A stretch of DNA of 64,000 bases. It comes from Bryum argenteum. Its lineage: Eukaryota > Streptophyta > Bryopsida > Bryales > Bryaceae. The position numbers and the translations under genes were made by a program. The notes under the pieces were generated by a model. It ran no database searches. It saw nothing but the letters and a program-made list of their open reading frames with translations, and was not told the origin of the DNA. The stretch lies in contig CM073321.1 in NCBI GenBank assembly GCA_037043015.1, positions 39,638,420 through 39,702,419 of the forward strand, given 5' to 3'. Positions 1-11,887 of the stretch are shown piece by piece. Each line of letters begins with the position of its first letter. Within the stretch, counting starts at the first letter, position 1.

Positions 1-369
1 ATTTCGTGGCCGCTGACCACCCCTGCCCAAATTCCACTCGAGTTCCACGTCAAAAATAATTCCCGCCATATGTGGTGACATGAATGCCATATCAGAAAAT
101 CTAGCCATGTCAACAGCCACATAGGATGCCCGCGACGGATGAGGGGAAATGGATGAAATCGCAATCATAAAAAAGGTACGGATGAAGCTGCAGTCATATG
201 GGCCACATTGCCCATTTGATTATCTGTTAATGACTACAATCTCTAATTTGGCGTTGCAGTCATTTACAACAGATTTTGGCCCAAATGACTGCAAATACAG
301 TCATTTAGCCTAGTCATTTAATGCCCATTTTCTACTAGTGATTCATGCGGACGTACAACAGCACCTTGT
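1..369. other. non-coding flank, no gene seen
   Basis: No plausible coding frame was found. The stretch from about 180 to 330 repeats short words such as GACTGCAA and CAGTCATTT, resembling diverged forms of the repeat at 50.6-51.1 kb. It may be part of the same old repeat into which the retroelements inserted, but that link rests on short words only. Confidence 0.4.
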
Positions 370-413
370 ACCAACCATCATGTGTATGGATACCAACCAT
401 CATGTGTATGGAT
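370..413. repeat. 22-bp perfect tandem duplication
   Basis: Two adjacent identical 22-bp units beginning ACCAACCATC. No function is evident. Confidence 0.9.
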
Positions 414-1380
414 CGGTTTGGGCTGGTGGTCCGGACGTATGTGGCGGTTTACGTCGCCGGCTTGGGCTCTCGACTTCTCTTTCGTCATCGTGAGATTGAT
501 AGTCTCGCGGCCTGTTGACGATACCATAAAATTGGGAAAGCGAGTAGGTTGGGTTCCCGAAAGGAGGGGGCAGTCGGTGCTACGAACTCCGTTTTTGGAC
601 GGCTGGGAGGCTGCTGCGCTGCCGACCCCTGTTGGTGATGTCGGACGCCGGTAGGGTTTCGAAAACCCTTGTCGGCGCCGTGCAACTGCTTCTAGCGTCT
701 CAACTTCTGGTGCCGGCTTTGAAACGTCGGTTGGTCCAAACTCTGCTCGGCCGCCAGGCGGTGCCTCCGAAACCCTAATAGTTGCTGCCAGACGAAGTCT
801 GTCGATGTTGCCTAAACCAGCGCGCTTGTCTCGTGATGTGTTCGCACTCGCGACCTCCACTCGCGGCTGCTGCCGTATGTCCAAACTGCGCACCGCTCGC
901 TCTCTACAAATTCTTATCTTTGTGCAAGCGACCGCTGAGCGCCTGTGCTGCTGAAGGTCGGTTGCTCCAAAACACTTGCCACGCGTCACTTGTCTACTCT
1001 GCTCCGGCCGACACTCATACGAAGAACATCGGTAATTCTGTCTGTGCTCTACAACGTCTACGTGTATACTGCGCTGCTGACCTACAACACTCTGAAAACG
1101 ACTACCTTTGCCCAGCTCATTGCGGCAGAAAGAAACACTTTCACAAACACTCAAGTCGCAGAGCACGAGCGCCGCTACTTGCAGCTTGTGCGAGGGCAAA
1201 AATACCAAAAGAGAGGGTGCATTAGGGTTTTCTATGAGCTTAAATACTTGTTGAAAAGATGATGTAGATTTTTTTTTCAAACTCGAAGTGGCAACTTCGA
1301 CGGCAACTGCTAAATGGGCAACTCGGAGTGGGAAGGTAGTGGACCGGCGGTGCTTAGGCAGTCTTTTTTGACCTAACTGC
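414..1380. other. GC-rich region without convincing gene
   Basis: Long open frames exist on both strands, but they have unbiased composition and no recognisable motif. The stretch contains scattered AAACCCTAAT and TTAGGGTTT words typical of plant promoters and untranslated leaders. It could be an old gene 5' region; I cannot support a product. Confidence 0.4.
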
Positions 1381-1383
1381 CAG

Positions 1384-2274
1384 TCAACGACCTGTTGAAT
1401 TTAGGTCGGCTGTTGGCTGTCGGATCAGGTGTTCAATTTCGCTGATAACACCTTGTATAAACCGGAATGGGTCGACCAGAAACTGTTGGCTCGGGTCGTG
1501 TTGATCGATCCGACAGAAACAGGTCCAGTGCTTGGAAGCTCGTCCTCGTTGCGTAAGACCATGTTCTTTATTTCTGACTTGCTGAGTGTCAGCTCCGGGA
1601 ATTGTTATGGAATGAGGTCTTGGGCCACTTGGCATAGTTTGAGCTTTCCGACATTGACGACGACGGGTCGGGGTCGAAATGTTGGATGTTGACTCGTAGT
1701 GCCGTGTTGTTCGGGAGAACGTATTGAATGCGGTATGGTTCAAACCACTTGCCGCGTAGTTTGCCAAAGTACATAGTCACTAACATTATACTGCGTGATT
1801 GGTTCTTGTGTCTGAGCTCATTGAGGCCTATTCCACTACGTTGCTCCATGCTGGACTGCAGGAGTATATCGGGTCTCATCCAACTTTTCCAGGTCGGTAA
1901 CTCTAGCGGTGAGAATCCGCCTGGGGTGTAAATCTAGAGCACCTGTTGACCTATGAGTCGGTACGACATATTATGTCGGCATGAGAGGGGTTAGTCCTTA
2001 GACCAACTGAAAAGGTGAGTGACCCGTTACTGCCTTGTAGGCAGTCTTGTATGCAAACAGGACCGTGTGTAGCTGAACATCCCAGTCGGTTCGGTGAGTG
2101 TCGACCGGTTTCTGCAGCATGCGCCTGATCACCTTGTTGGTCGACTCCGCCTGCCCATTTCCGTGGGAGTAGTACGTTGTGGACATTGTATGTTGGAGCA
2201 GGAAATGTTCCATCAGGGTCTCGATGGTCTTGTTGATGAAGTGTGTCCCTTGATCGCTGACCAGGTACAAGCAC
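1384..2274 (-). pseudogene. Ty3/gypsy integrase C-terminal fragment
   Basis: Reading leftwards from 2270, the fragment begins inside the integrase core with the second catalytic Asp in LVSDQGTHFINKT. It continues through GNGQAESTNKV, which carries the catalytic Glu, and then the TDWDVQLHTVLFAYKT segment. At 1879-1600 comes the C-terminal part with GKWFEPYRIQYVLPNN, the GPY/F-type module that follows Ty3 integrase. The first catalytic Asp and everything upstream are missing. Stops and frame changes fall near 1950 and 1880. It is closely related to the integrase of the + strand element at 8.1-9.2 kb but lies in the opposite orientation just left of that element's LTR, so it is a separate older relic. 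Confidence 0.85.
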
Positions 2275-2459
2275 TACTAAGAATTGTCGTATTTATGTCT
2301 TGTAGAAATGACTCTATTTCGAGTCATACGTACCAAAACTGGTCTGGATATGACTATTGGTCGTTTCAATATTTTTTGTCATTCTATAGTCATAGGTACC
2401 AAGTCTTGGCTCCCCCATGGTACATAAGACTGCGATTCCATCCATCCTCACGTGATTGC
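2275..2459. other. insertion-site flank of the + strand Ty3 element
   Basis: Short AT-rich spacer between the integrase relic and the LTR. It ends in ATTGC, which nearly matches the ATCGC just after the right LTR, so this is the probable target duplication (one mismatch of five). Confidence 0.55.
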
Positions 2460-3048
2460 TGTTAACGGAATATTCGCAGTATATTCATTAGGCTATTTTT
2501 AGTCTAGACTATATCCGGCAGTTATAGACTGGTAATTGATACCCGGTAGACGTCAGCAGGTCGGATGTCTAGTTGGCTGTTTCAGAGTCCCAGACTCAGT
2601 TTAGAACATTCGACGTGTTAGGGACTAGTCAGTTAGGTAGGTTGACCTATCATGATCAGCTGGATCTGACAGCCAGTCAGACCCAACCGACTATATGTAC
2701 CACTCTCTTCTACATGAGAGTTGTTGCTTGCTAATCTACCCTTTTTGGCCAGTAACCTCAGAGTCTCGTCTGGTCGTCTCTTCTGTTCTCTTATGTTGTA
2801 TGTGTGAATGAGTTAGTCGACCATTGTCTGTAGAGTCTTTGATTGTTTGCTAGAACTCCCTGTTTGCCGTTCTCTCTCGATTGGAGGAACCGATGTAGAA
2901 CTGTCGGTTTGGACCCTAGTCATTGACTAATCAAGTAAACTAATTTGCTCTGCTCTTTGTGAATCATAGTTCTAAGGGACCAACGTGTTCGTGACTAGTA
3001 GTGCAATTCGTTTACTTGTGTTAGGGTGTTCCTGAAAACCCCTTAACA
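2460..3048 (+). repeat. left (5') LTR of Ty3 element 1
   Basis: Direct repeat of 49921-50510. It starts TGTTAACGGAATATTCGCAG and ends CCCCTTAACA, with the short inverted terminal bases usual for LTRs. It should contain the element's promoter and polyadenylation signals; I did not assign individual sites. Confidence 0.92.
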
Positions 3049-3665
3049 TTTGGCGACCATGCAAAAGTCAAAGTCCAGCGCCTAGGACTATCACGATCTC
3101 AAACAGATTGTAGCGCAGCCTTAACATTAGGCAGCCTAGCGGAAGTCGCGTCTGTTCTCCGTAGACTTCCACTCAGAAATCTGACCTTGTTAGGATGGTC
3201 TACAGACACTCATAGGCCGTTTCTTCCACATTGCTCATTTCGCTCTAGTGATTAGATCTAATTGAGTTGTGTATAGACACTCAAAGGTCGGTTGGCGAAC
3301 ACCGCTCCTTTCGAGTAAAAATCTAGATCTAGAAAGTTGCCTACAAACGATTACACGTCGCCTGGCGCACATCGCAAAACAATTCCATGCGTTCGAGAGG
3401 ATAGAGGCCGTTTAGCGTATAGCAAAAATGGGTAGACCGATCATACTTGCTAAGATTAATCGACTAGGGAAGAGACAGTCGACACGTACTAGAGCGATCT
3501 GCATAAGAGCAGCGTGTGGAAAAGGTTTGCAGTGTCAACGAGCATTCTAGCAACACCACTAGAACCCGCTACAGCAGACCTTAGTTGCGACTCCCTCTAG
3601 TTCCAGATCAAGATCTGCAGATCCAGATCTAGATCTAGATCTGAAAAGTTGCCACGTCAGCAGAA
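3049..3665 (+). other. primer-binding site and untranslated leader of Ty3 element 1
   Basis: TTTGGCGACCATGC directly after the LTR fits a tRNA primer site of the TGGCG type used by many plant Ty3 elements. The rest is a non-coding leader, with AGATCTAGATCTAG-rich stretches near 3320 and 3605-3645 that could fold on themselves. Confidence 0.65.
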
Positions 3666-5690
3666 ATGTCGCGAACACGTACGCGTGCTACTGGCTCCCC
3701 ACGACCACTTGAATCCACTACCGATCAATTTAGCAATCTGCGGGTAAACAGGAAATGGCGAAATCTGCAGGCAACAATCCACCCGACACATTTTGACCAG
3801 GTCCCGTCCACAGAGGTCGACTCTACTCCGACCCACGATAGCCAAAGTCAAGCCGTTCCGGCGAGTTCTAGTAAGCCGACCCTGTATCACTACCTAGGGG
3901 ACACACAAGGCTGGATGGATACCGCCGAAGGTGCCATTTTTTACAAGACGACCGTACCCATGAGTCAATGTACGTTTTCTCCCATTCTGAGGAGTTCTAA
4001 TCCGCAAATTATTCTAACCAAAAAAAAAACAGTAGAATAGAGGTTGTGATCCAATCGGCTTCCAACCCTCCAACCCCCCGAGGTTGGCCTACCGATAGGT
4101 AGTTGCCACCCGACCATCCACGACATCATAGCTCCTTGTCGGACACATAACCAATTCGTCTTACGAACTTGGTGATGTGCAGTCCAAAATTGCTAGGCTG
4201 CGTAGAAGTCAGATTGAACTAGAGTCTCAACTTCAAAATTTGCTAGTTACGCAGGCCCAACTACACGACCCTAATTACTCGACTACAAAGTCGAGTCGAT
4301 AGACTCGGCCTTCGGCAAATAACTCCGAAGCGAATGCCGTCATTTGAGCACCTAGTCGACCAGGCACTGCTCACGGTATTTGGTAGCCAGTAACTTGTCG
4401 GGAAAATTTTTCCCCTTGCCTAATAAGTCAAATCCGAGAAGTATTTAACACTATCCAAGGAGTTGATCCAGTTAGACCTGAACATAACTTACCTCGCATT
4501 TGGACGCAGTTGCCTGAGCCGGATGTCCTTAACCTGGAAAACCCACGTGTGACCTAGTCAACCATAACGCAAGGGCAATACCAGACGGACCTCGGTTGGC
4601 TGGGTCATCAACCGAGGGATCCACGTCGGTTGCCTCAGAGTCATCCACAAGAGGTTTTTGGGGTGCCAGCTGAGTCGGCCTCGTACCTGACAAGGTCTAC
4701 CCTGAATCTGACTCTGTCGGTACCGCAAATTACGGTAAGTCACGGGATAGCGCTTCAGCCATTGACCCAACCATCCGTCAATGTTCCAACTTCGCGATCG
4801 TTCATCGCGGGTTAAGCCCAGTACCAACCAGTAGCGACCCTATGTACCGCCTGCGGTAAATACGGTCACTTGACTGATTATTGTCCCTACTACATTCCTA
4901 ATCGAACGACCGGTCATGCACCAACGGCAGTACCAGGACTACCGACACCCGGCTACCTGCCTCCTAACCCGCAACCACGGACTATTGCACGACAACCACT
5001 TGTTATGCTGACCTATAAAGAGGGTAAGTGTGCTCTCACTCATGTCAATCGGTTGTTAAATGCGCTTATGCTGAATTGGGAAACCGACCCTATAATGTGT
5101 ATTGCATTGTTTGGGAATTCACTGGTAGATGCAAACAATTATAATTGGTTAACTAGTCAGCCGTTGTCCCTACTCTACCAGGACCTGCGGGGTCTACTCG
5201 AGGCCTTTAAGTACCGGTACCAGGACGTCATAACGATGACCAGGCCTATCTACTATTTTGTAGTCTCCGCCAAGACACTAAAGAGTCAGTCGATGATTAC
5301 TTTGAAAGAGTGGCTAAAGTGGTTGGCTCGTTCAAATTCTTCCAACCGATAATTTTCTTCTAAGCAATTTTTGAGCTGGTCTGTTAAAGTATTTGCAGGT
5401 GGCAACAGTTGGCCTTCCTAGGCCGACTCTGGCCCAAGTAAAGCAGTCTGCAAAGCTAGCAGAGAGCAAACTCCCGAAGGAGCCCGATTCGTCTACTGTT
5501 CCTAGCCGACTCGATCCAGTCGGTAGACCAAAAAGCGTTTTCTGTACCCTATGCAAGAAACTGGGTCATTGTCAACGCGACTGTTGGCATAATTTGGAGA
5601 GTGCATACGCCAAGAAACGTGCCGCGGCGACATCGATAATTGCTGTAGCAGACCCGACGCCTATCCAGCCACCGTCAAGCTCATAGAGCC
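3666..5690 (+). pseudogene. gag of Ty3 element 1 (decayed)
   Basis: Gag packages the retroelement RNA. Several open segments in changing frames share a composition rich in Pro, Ser, Thr and Gln. Two CCHC zinc knuckles are visible: CTACGKYGHLTDYC near 4850, and CTLCKKLGHCQRDC near 5540. Both fit C-x2-C-x4-H-x4-C, the nucleic-acid-binding motif of nucleocapsid. The first open segment starts at 3666 with MSRTRTRATGSPRP and stops at 4038. The capsid part is recognisable only at 5020-5340 (hydrophobic and aromatic, ending near LKEWLKWLARSN). At least four frame breaks or stops make this non-functional. Confidence 0.8.
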
Positions 5691-5749
5691 GACGTCCACG
5701 TCGCATATTCCCGTGCTACCTATGTAAAAGCATCGACCACTCAACACAT

Positions 5750-7099
5750 TTGTGCCCTATGCTACGAGACCCAAGGGTGGTCAAATTTTTAGGTCAGCAA
5801 ACGAAGGAGACCACATCGGGTACATCTATTGTGGTCATTGAGGATGCCCCAAGCACTATTGTTGGCGCCGTTTACGTAGTGGCCATTACAAGGAGCAAGT
5901 CGACACCAGACCCCACCCGACCGGCAAGTACACGAGCCTAGCGACTGGCCAGCTCAGGAGGTTTTGCGTGACTGCATGATGGATGAGGTCCGCCAGCTCC
6001 AAGCCGAACTGGAACCTACAATCCCGCCCGACAATCCGTTACCGGCTTGACCAACCCCATTTTGGGATTCGTCAGCGTTACCTCAGCAATCGACCACACC
6101 CGGTCCGCCGTTCACCCCACCGCATATCCCTACAATCAACATGCTAGAGTTGGCATTGCAAACCCTGCACCAGAACATCTGGGACAAGGTTCAAGACTGT
6201 AAGCTCCGGGATGACGTTGAAGGATCAACTTCAATTATCACCAGCTCTCAATTCATTGGTATGCAGGTGACTAGAGCGACAATCACTACCCAACCTGACA
6301 GAAGACGTAATGATTGCCGCAGCCGAGACAGTCAACCGACACATGCCGGTCATTTAATTGTTGGTTGGTCGGAATGTCATCGACGATGCCCTGATCAATG
6401 GTGCCTCAGGAGTAAATGTCATCACGGAGGAAGAAAGACGACGTTTGGGACTATCCAAAGCCTCTCCTGCACCATTCAACCTAAAGATGGCCAACGACAC
6501 ACTAGCTAAGCCGAAGGGGTTGCCGAGGGATGTTCGGATTCACATCCATGGCATTTCATACATAGTGACTATAGTAGTACTTGACTGCTCGACAGTCAAG
6601 TCGGACTACCGACTACTACTCGGTCGACCATGGCTCCGTCATGCCAAGGTCGTACATAAACTAGGGTAACAACGAGGTGCAGATTATGGGCAACGGGACC
6701 GTGAAGACCGTCAAAATTAACCGAAAGTTGGGTTACGAGGCGTTCACACCACATGCCCTAGTTTGTTACAACTTTGTAGAAGGAATAACAGACGAAGAAG
6801 AGGCCATACTTCTGGCATCCGACCCTGACCTTCATCCGCTGGGTACCATCGATTGGAATCTTCTAACGACCGCCTCACTGGTGAACCAATCGGAATCGAT
6901 CGACCGATCCTTGCTTTTGCCAGACTCATCGTTGGTTGCCCTGTCAACCGATCTGACACAGGCGCTAATAGTCGACCCACCGGTCGACACAACATGCGAG
7001 TTGTCAGCGCTCAAAACACCCCGACCATCACATGTTGACATTGCCTACACGCCAAGTTCAATGCCGCTGGATGAGATACCCATCCAACAAAAGTTCTAG
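5750..7099 (+). pseudogene. protease region of Ty3 element 1 pol (decayed)
   Basis: The recognisable part is at 6358-6669. DDALINGASGVNVIT occupies the position of the aspartic protease active site, and LLLGRPWLRHAKV matches the conserved protease C-terminal flap-side motif of plant Ty3 elements. The usual catalytic D-S/T-G is replaced by N-G-A, so activity is unlikely. The following open segment to 7099 is the protease-RT linker, rich in Asp, Pro and Ser. The stretch 5750-6357 has broken frames and no motif I can name. Confidence 0.7.
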
Positions 7100-7102
7100 T
7101 TC

Positions 7103-8160
7103 ATGGACATTGTCCACTGGAACCACAATGAAGAAGATCGACTCGACCTCGTCAATGTCGGTGCCCCTACCGACCCGAAGCTGCTGAAGCTCAATGCCAA
7201 CCTAAGCCCAGATATCCGGCGGGGAGCTGAGTCTCTTTTCACGGAGTTTATCAACATCTTTACCTTCTCCTACAATGACCTACGCGGGATTCTAGAACAC
7301 ATCGCGACACATCGGATCGATCTCGACCCAACTATGTTGCCACTAAAAAAGATCTGTACCTACTACTCTTCACAGATGAGTTTCTCGACGACTTCAATGT
7401 CTACAGCGACATGTCGACCCACTTACCAAAGTTGCGTCTGGTGTTCGAAAAATGTCGGCTATACAGGGTGAATCTCAACCCCGAGAAATGCATTTTTTAT
7501 GTACCGACCGATGTCATCCTAGGGTACATTGTCGCTAAGAAAGGCAAGTTCCTTGATCCAAAAAAGATTCAGGCACTAGTCGACATGCTGGCTCCCAAAA
7601 ACGTCAAGGCCATCTACGAGTTCAACGGCTTGGCAGTCTCCAATTGCTGTTTAATCCGTAACTATGCAGCCATTATGAAACCCATCACTCGACTGACATG
7701 GAAGAATGAGCCCTTTTTCTGGTCGACCCAATGCGAAGCAGCCTTCCAAACCATGAAAGAAAAGTATACAACCGCACCCATCCTAGTCGGGGTCAACTGG
7801 TCGCTGGAATTTCACATTCACACCGACTCGTCGGACAAAGCAGTCGGTGCAGTGCTGGCTCAGAATCCAACCGGCAAAATAGACCAACCCATCGCTTATG
7901 CATCAAGGTTACTCAACAAGGTTGAGTAGAATTATACGACGACCGAGAAGGAAGCTGTGGCGATGGTGTACGCCATCAACAAGTACCGACATTACTTGCT
8001 CGGTAACAGATTTGTGTTCTATGTTGACCACCTTGTCTTATAGTATCTGGTCAACAAACCGAAAGTATCAGGTCCACTGGCAAGATGGCTACTATTATTC
8101 CTAGAATTTGATTTTTCCGTGGTTTATAAACCTGGAAAGTCACATAGAGTTGCCGACGCT
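7103..8160 (+). pseudogene. reverse transcriptase-RNase H of Ty3 element 1, RT core deleted
   Basis: The N-terminal side (HRIDLDPTMLPLKK) runs almost directly into FTDEFLDDFNVYSD, which carries the F-L-D-D version of the RT catalytic box. About 130 residues of fingers and palm that normally lie between are missing, so an internal deletion lies near 7350-7360. The thumb and connection follow (LGYIVAKKGKFLDPKKI). The RNase H begins at FHIHTDSSDKAVGAVLAQ with its first catalytic Asp, has TEKEAVAMVYAINKYRHY, and ends near GKSHRVADALSQN. Stops fall near 7928 and 8041. The element cannot have moved autonomously in this state. Confidence 0.85.
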
Positions 8161-9170
8161 CTGTCACAAAACGAGGGGGCGGAACTACCAGTCGGGATTC
8201 CCGACCAACCAAGCGTCGCCCACCTGTTTAGCATCGAACCTGACTGGATGGCCCCGATAGTCGACTACCTCAAGTACGGTACATTTCCGTCTACCATGAC
8301 CAAAGAGGCCCAACGATGCCTTGCTTATAAGGCAATTCCTTTCCAACTCATCGAAGGTCAACTTTATCGACTAGGCAAAGACAACCGCACTGTACGGGTA
8401 CTGGTCGGTACCCAACCAACCGCCATTATGCGGGAACTCCACAAGGGCAACGCCGAGGGACATTTTTCAACTGACATCACCGTTCGGAAAATTCTGGATG
8501 CAGGATACTGGTGGCCGAAACTCTACCGCGATACGCACCAATATTGCCTATCATGCCCCGACTGCCAGATGTCGGGTGGCCTCAAGAAGTTGGTATCAAC
8601 AAAATTGGTTACACTGCTCCCAGCCAAACTATTTATGAAATGGGGACTCGACTTCATAGGACCGCTTGTAAAGGTCCGACAAACCGGATGTCGGTACATC
8701 CTGGTGGCAACCAACTATACCACCAAGTGGGTCGAGGCCCGAGCCCAACGTGGGAACACTGCCCAGGAGCCTGCTCAATTTCATTCCAAGGTAATCCTGA
8801 CCAGATTTGGATGCCCACTGCACCTGGTTAGTGATCAAGGCGTTCACGTCATCAACAAAACAATTCACACTCTGACAGAACATTTTCTGCTCTGACATAC
8901 TACGTCCACAACGTATTACCTCTAGGGGAGCGGGCAAGCGGAGTCAACCAACAAGGTGATCGTGCGCATGCTACAGAAACTGGTCGACACTCATCGGACT
9001 GACTGGGATGCTCAATTATATACGGTCCTGTTTGCATATCGGACTGCATACAAGGTAGTGACTGGCCACTCACCTTTTCAGTAAGTCTATGGGTTAACCC
9101 CTTTCATGCCGACAGAATATGTTCTACCGACTTATAGGTCGACAAGTGACCTAGACATGCATCCTAGGCT
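8161..9170 (+). pseudogene. integrase of Ty3 element 1, C-terminus cut off
   Basis: The zinc-binding HHCC domain is visible as HKGNAEGHFS followed by CLSCPDCQMSGG. The catalytic core has all three acids: Asp in WGLDFIGPL, Asp in LVSDQGVHVINKT and Glu in SGQAESTNKV. A stop lies near 8895 and another near 8925. Homology to the relic at 1384-2274 continues through TGHSPFQ and MPTEYVLPTYRS. It breaks abruptly at about 9170, before the GPY/F module, where the inner elements begin. Confidence 0.88.
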
Positions 9171-9748
9171 ATCAATCGAACCTTGTTCTACAATACTTTA
9201 AATTTTATTGCGTGTTTAGGGTTAAAATGAGAATTTTAGCGTTTGGAAATAAAGACCGGATAGTTAAAACCGGTTCGTAGATAGCGTTTTTGTTTTGTTG
9301 TTCATCCAGTTGGCCTTAGTAGATTCTAGAGCCTACCCAATCGTCGTGGACCCCTTTGGTTTCCCCTGGGAATTCCGAGTGACCCTGTTTTTCTATCGAA
9401 TGGCTACCGGAACGGCCGCTGGAGCCCACGTACGGCCGGACAGTCCACTCGCGCCCGTAAGTATCACCGACGGCCCACTCGCACGTGTAAGTATCACCGG
9501 CAGCCCACTCGCGCCCGGAGGAATAACCGGTGTACCTCCCGAGGCCGGGGTAATGATGTCTCGGGAGGAGGTCCCTCGATTATGGCTCTTAAGCGCTGCC
9601 GCCACCATTCTTTGCCATTCTAAGTTTGATCCGCGCGCTCTTAGTCGCCATACGACACCGCGCGCTCAGTAGAGCCGGAGTAGAGCACCAATGAGCGAGA
9701 TTAGTTAGCATTCTGGGAGGTAGGGTTTCCACCGAAAGGAGTCCGGAA
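9171..9748. other. junction segment, with a 30-bp coding-phase repeat
   Basis: Sequence after the integrase break. At about 9440-9530 a roughly 30-bp unit is repeated three times (conceptual SPLAPVSITD-like decapeptides). I found no copy of the LTR seen at 48.2-49.1 kb here, so the left boundary of the inner element is unresolved. Confidence 0.45.
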
Positions 9749-11370
9749 TTGCAGATTTTGGCGACCGAGTCCAAACGCCGGAAGAGAAGGCGCAACATTA
9801 GTGCGATGACGAGAAAAAGGGACACAGAGTTATGGAGGGTGAGGAAGCCGATCCCCATCAAGATGGTGAAGTCAGACTTTTCCCGGACGACGCGCCATGA
9901 AGCGGAACTGAAAGAGAACCTCCTCCGGATGGAGTGCGCCCGCCTTTTCGACGTTCCGTGGGATCTTTCCATCGAGCTTATCATCGTGGAGACGGTCAAC
10001 AAGCGATTCTCGGACCAGTTCGTGAAGCACTGGTTGCGGGGGAAGCCGGAAAACTGGGCACCGCGCCATTGGAGGGCGACGTACCGGTCTCCGGAGTCTG
10101 TTGTGGGCTACATCACGCTCAAGGGTGACGAAGGGCTATGGAGCCGATTCTGGAAGTTGTCGGACACGAAGGACGGCTTCAAAATCGTGTACTGCAAGAG
10201 TGACCGGGAGATGCGGGTGCTCTGGTTCCTTGTGCCCATCCTCAACCCGGATAAGCCGACGAGCTGCACCATAAAGCTGATGAAGTCAATTTTGTAGAGC
10301 TACGATGATAAGCAGCAGATCAGGTGGCCTCACAACATTAGCCATGTGGTGTAGCGGGAGGTTGCCAAGATTGGCAACCGAAAAGAGTGTCCTCTAACCT
10401 CCTTCTTTTTCCATCTCTACGCCCGCTTCGGCCTCCTCACTGACCAGAAACTGTGCGTTTGAAGCAATATCCAGCCGATGCTGTCCGGAGAGCCGCAGGA
10501 GGACATCTCAACATAGTCCGATGATGAACAACCAGGGGTGCAGCCAATCGACTTGGAGGGTTCACCGGAACTGGCGGGTGAGCGGAAGAGGAAACAAACA
10601 AAGGTGAACCAAGCCGAGCCCAACAGCGCACCCTGGAAAACCACACCAAAGAAGAAGAGGAACCGGGGGCCTGCCACCCGGTCAAGCAGGGCTACTCCGG
10701 CCGTGCCGTCCTTATTCATGCCCTATGGGGATGACGAGGAGGAGGAAGAGGACGAGCAAGAAGAACGTGTCGACCCGGAGGAGGAGGAAGAAGAGGAAGA
10801 GGAAGAAGAGAACACCCCTCCCCCCACCCGAAGAACAAGGGCCCAGATAAGGAGGGCCGAAGCAGTGGCAGAGGCTGGTGGGGACCAGTCCGAGGAGGAG
10901 GACGACCAGGAGGATGAAGATGAAGAGCAAGAGACCCCTTCCTGACACAAGAGGCCATCGCGAGATGTAAGAAGGAAGAGCACTTCCGGGTACGGTAGAA
11001 TGCGTACTTCCATCCGGCCCCTCCTGACAACGCAGGAGGCATCCGGCTCAGGAGCCAGGCCTGAGGTCCGTACTGGAGTTACACTAGTAGCTTCACCGAC
11101 CGCCCCACCGACCAAACAGGCACCCCCTGGAGGGAGGGTGCCATATCTCAAAGTCAAGGCCAAGAAGAAGAAGCGGTCGGCGAGTCCGGTGGTGGCTACC
11201 CGGGCTACGGAGAGTAAGCGAGAACCATGCCTCTACCCGACTCTGATGCAAGAAACTGGAGCCGATTTCAGTAGTAGAGCCCGAACCGGTGAGTTCTCCC
11301 ACGCCAGCTCGAACCAAACCATCAAAGCAGGCGGATGCTCCGACCCCCTCAACACCAGTAGCGAGAGTGG
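9749..11370 (+). pseudogene. unrecognised acidic, coiled-coil protein of a retroelement, 5' part
   Basis: I do not recognise a family. The segment at 9749-10297 is charged and structured-looking (LLRMECARLFDVPWDLSIEL; HWRATYRSPESVVGYITLKG) and ends in a stop. After several stops the frame continues at 10538-10945 as a lysine-rich then strongly acidic stretch with runs of six to ten Glu. Further segments reach 11370, where a 34-kb insertion interrupts it. The sequence resumes at 45366 as a helical segment. It lies convergent to the minus-strand gag at 45.9-48 kb, like the antisense extra ORFs known in some plant Ty3 (Tat-type) elements; that comparison is inference. Confidence 0.55.
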
Positions 11371-11398
11371 AACACATAATTCGTTATAATGGGAATAT
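11371..11398 (+). repeat. left terminal inverted repeat of the 34-kb element
   Basis: 28 bp starting AACACATAATTCG. It matches the reverse complement of 45334-45361 except at positions 6 and 10. The preceding GTGG is the candidate target duplication. Confidence 0.85.
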
Positions 11399-11887
11399 TC
11401 AAACTCTCAAAAACCAATCGACCTAAATTCCAACATATATATCAAGCTAAACGCGCGTGTTTTAGAGCGAAACGCGCGTGATGTAGAGCTAAACGCGCAT
11501 GTGGTAGAGCTAAACTGAATACAAAAGATGATGAAAGTAGCAAAAGCAAAATGCATCCTGACAGCAATTTGCAAAAAGAGCACAATAAAACGATAAACTC
11601 AATTAAACTGGGAATCGACAATCCACTCCGAAAATTTACAAACACTTGAATTGTTGACTTTAAGGCATAACAACTGTACCAATACTAAACTACGGATATC
11701 TATCGCTAGCAAAGATAAGAGGTAGGACTTCTACGTGCATTTCTAAGATGAATGTATTGGCAAAAAGTCACGACACGATAAATTGATAGCTCAAATTGCA
11801 CTGAGGTCACTTAGCTCGACTAGAGCTAAATTGGCATGCCCAAATAAAGTAGGGATGTCAGGCTACTCCTCTCCACCGTCGAACCGC
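11399..11887. other. subterminal region of the 34-kb element
   Basis: No gene was found. At 11447-11510 there are three copies of an AACGCGCGTG/AACGCGCATG word spaced about 25 bp apart, each next to a GAGC(T/G)AAA word. A degenerate copy of the element's palindrome lies at about 11811-11833 (TTAGCTCGACTAGAGCTAAA). Such iterated subterminal motifs are typical of transposase-binding zones; that role is inferred. Confidence 0.5.

Noticed and set aside
378-1280. 300-codon open frame on the minus strand
   Set aside because: No motif, and composition follows the GC-rich background with competing open frames in other phases and on the other strand. There is no splice or start context.
7103-9170. 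Functional pol in Ty3 element 1
   Set aside because: The RT core is deleted, the protease active site is changed, several stops are present and the integrase C-terminus is missing.
10712-11163. Long minus-strand frames opposite the Glu-rich stretch
   Set aside because: They are the antisense of GAG/GAA codon runs (poly-Ser, poly-Leu, poly-Phe) and only reflect repeat composition.
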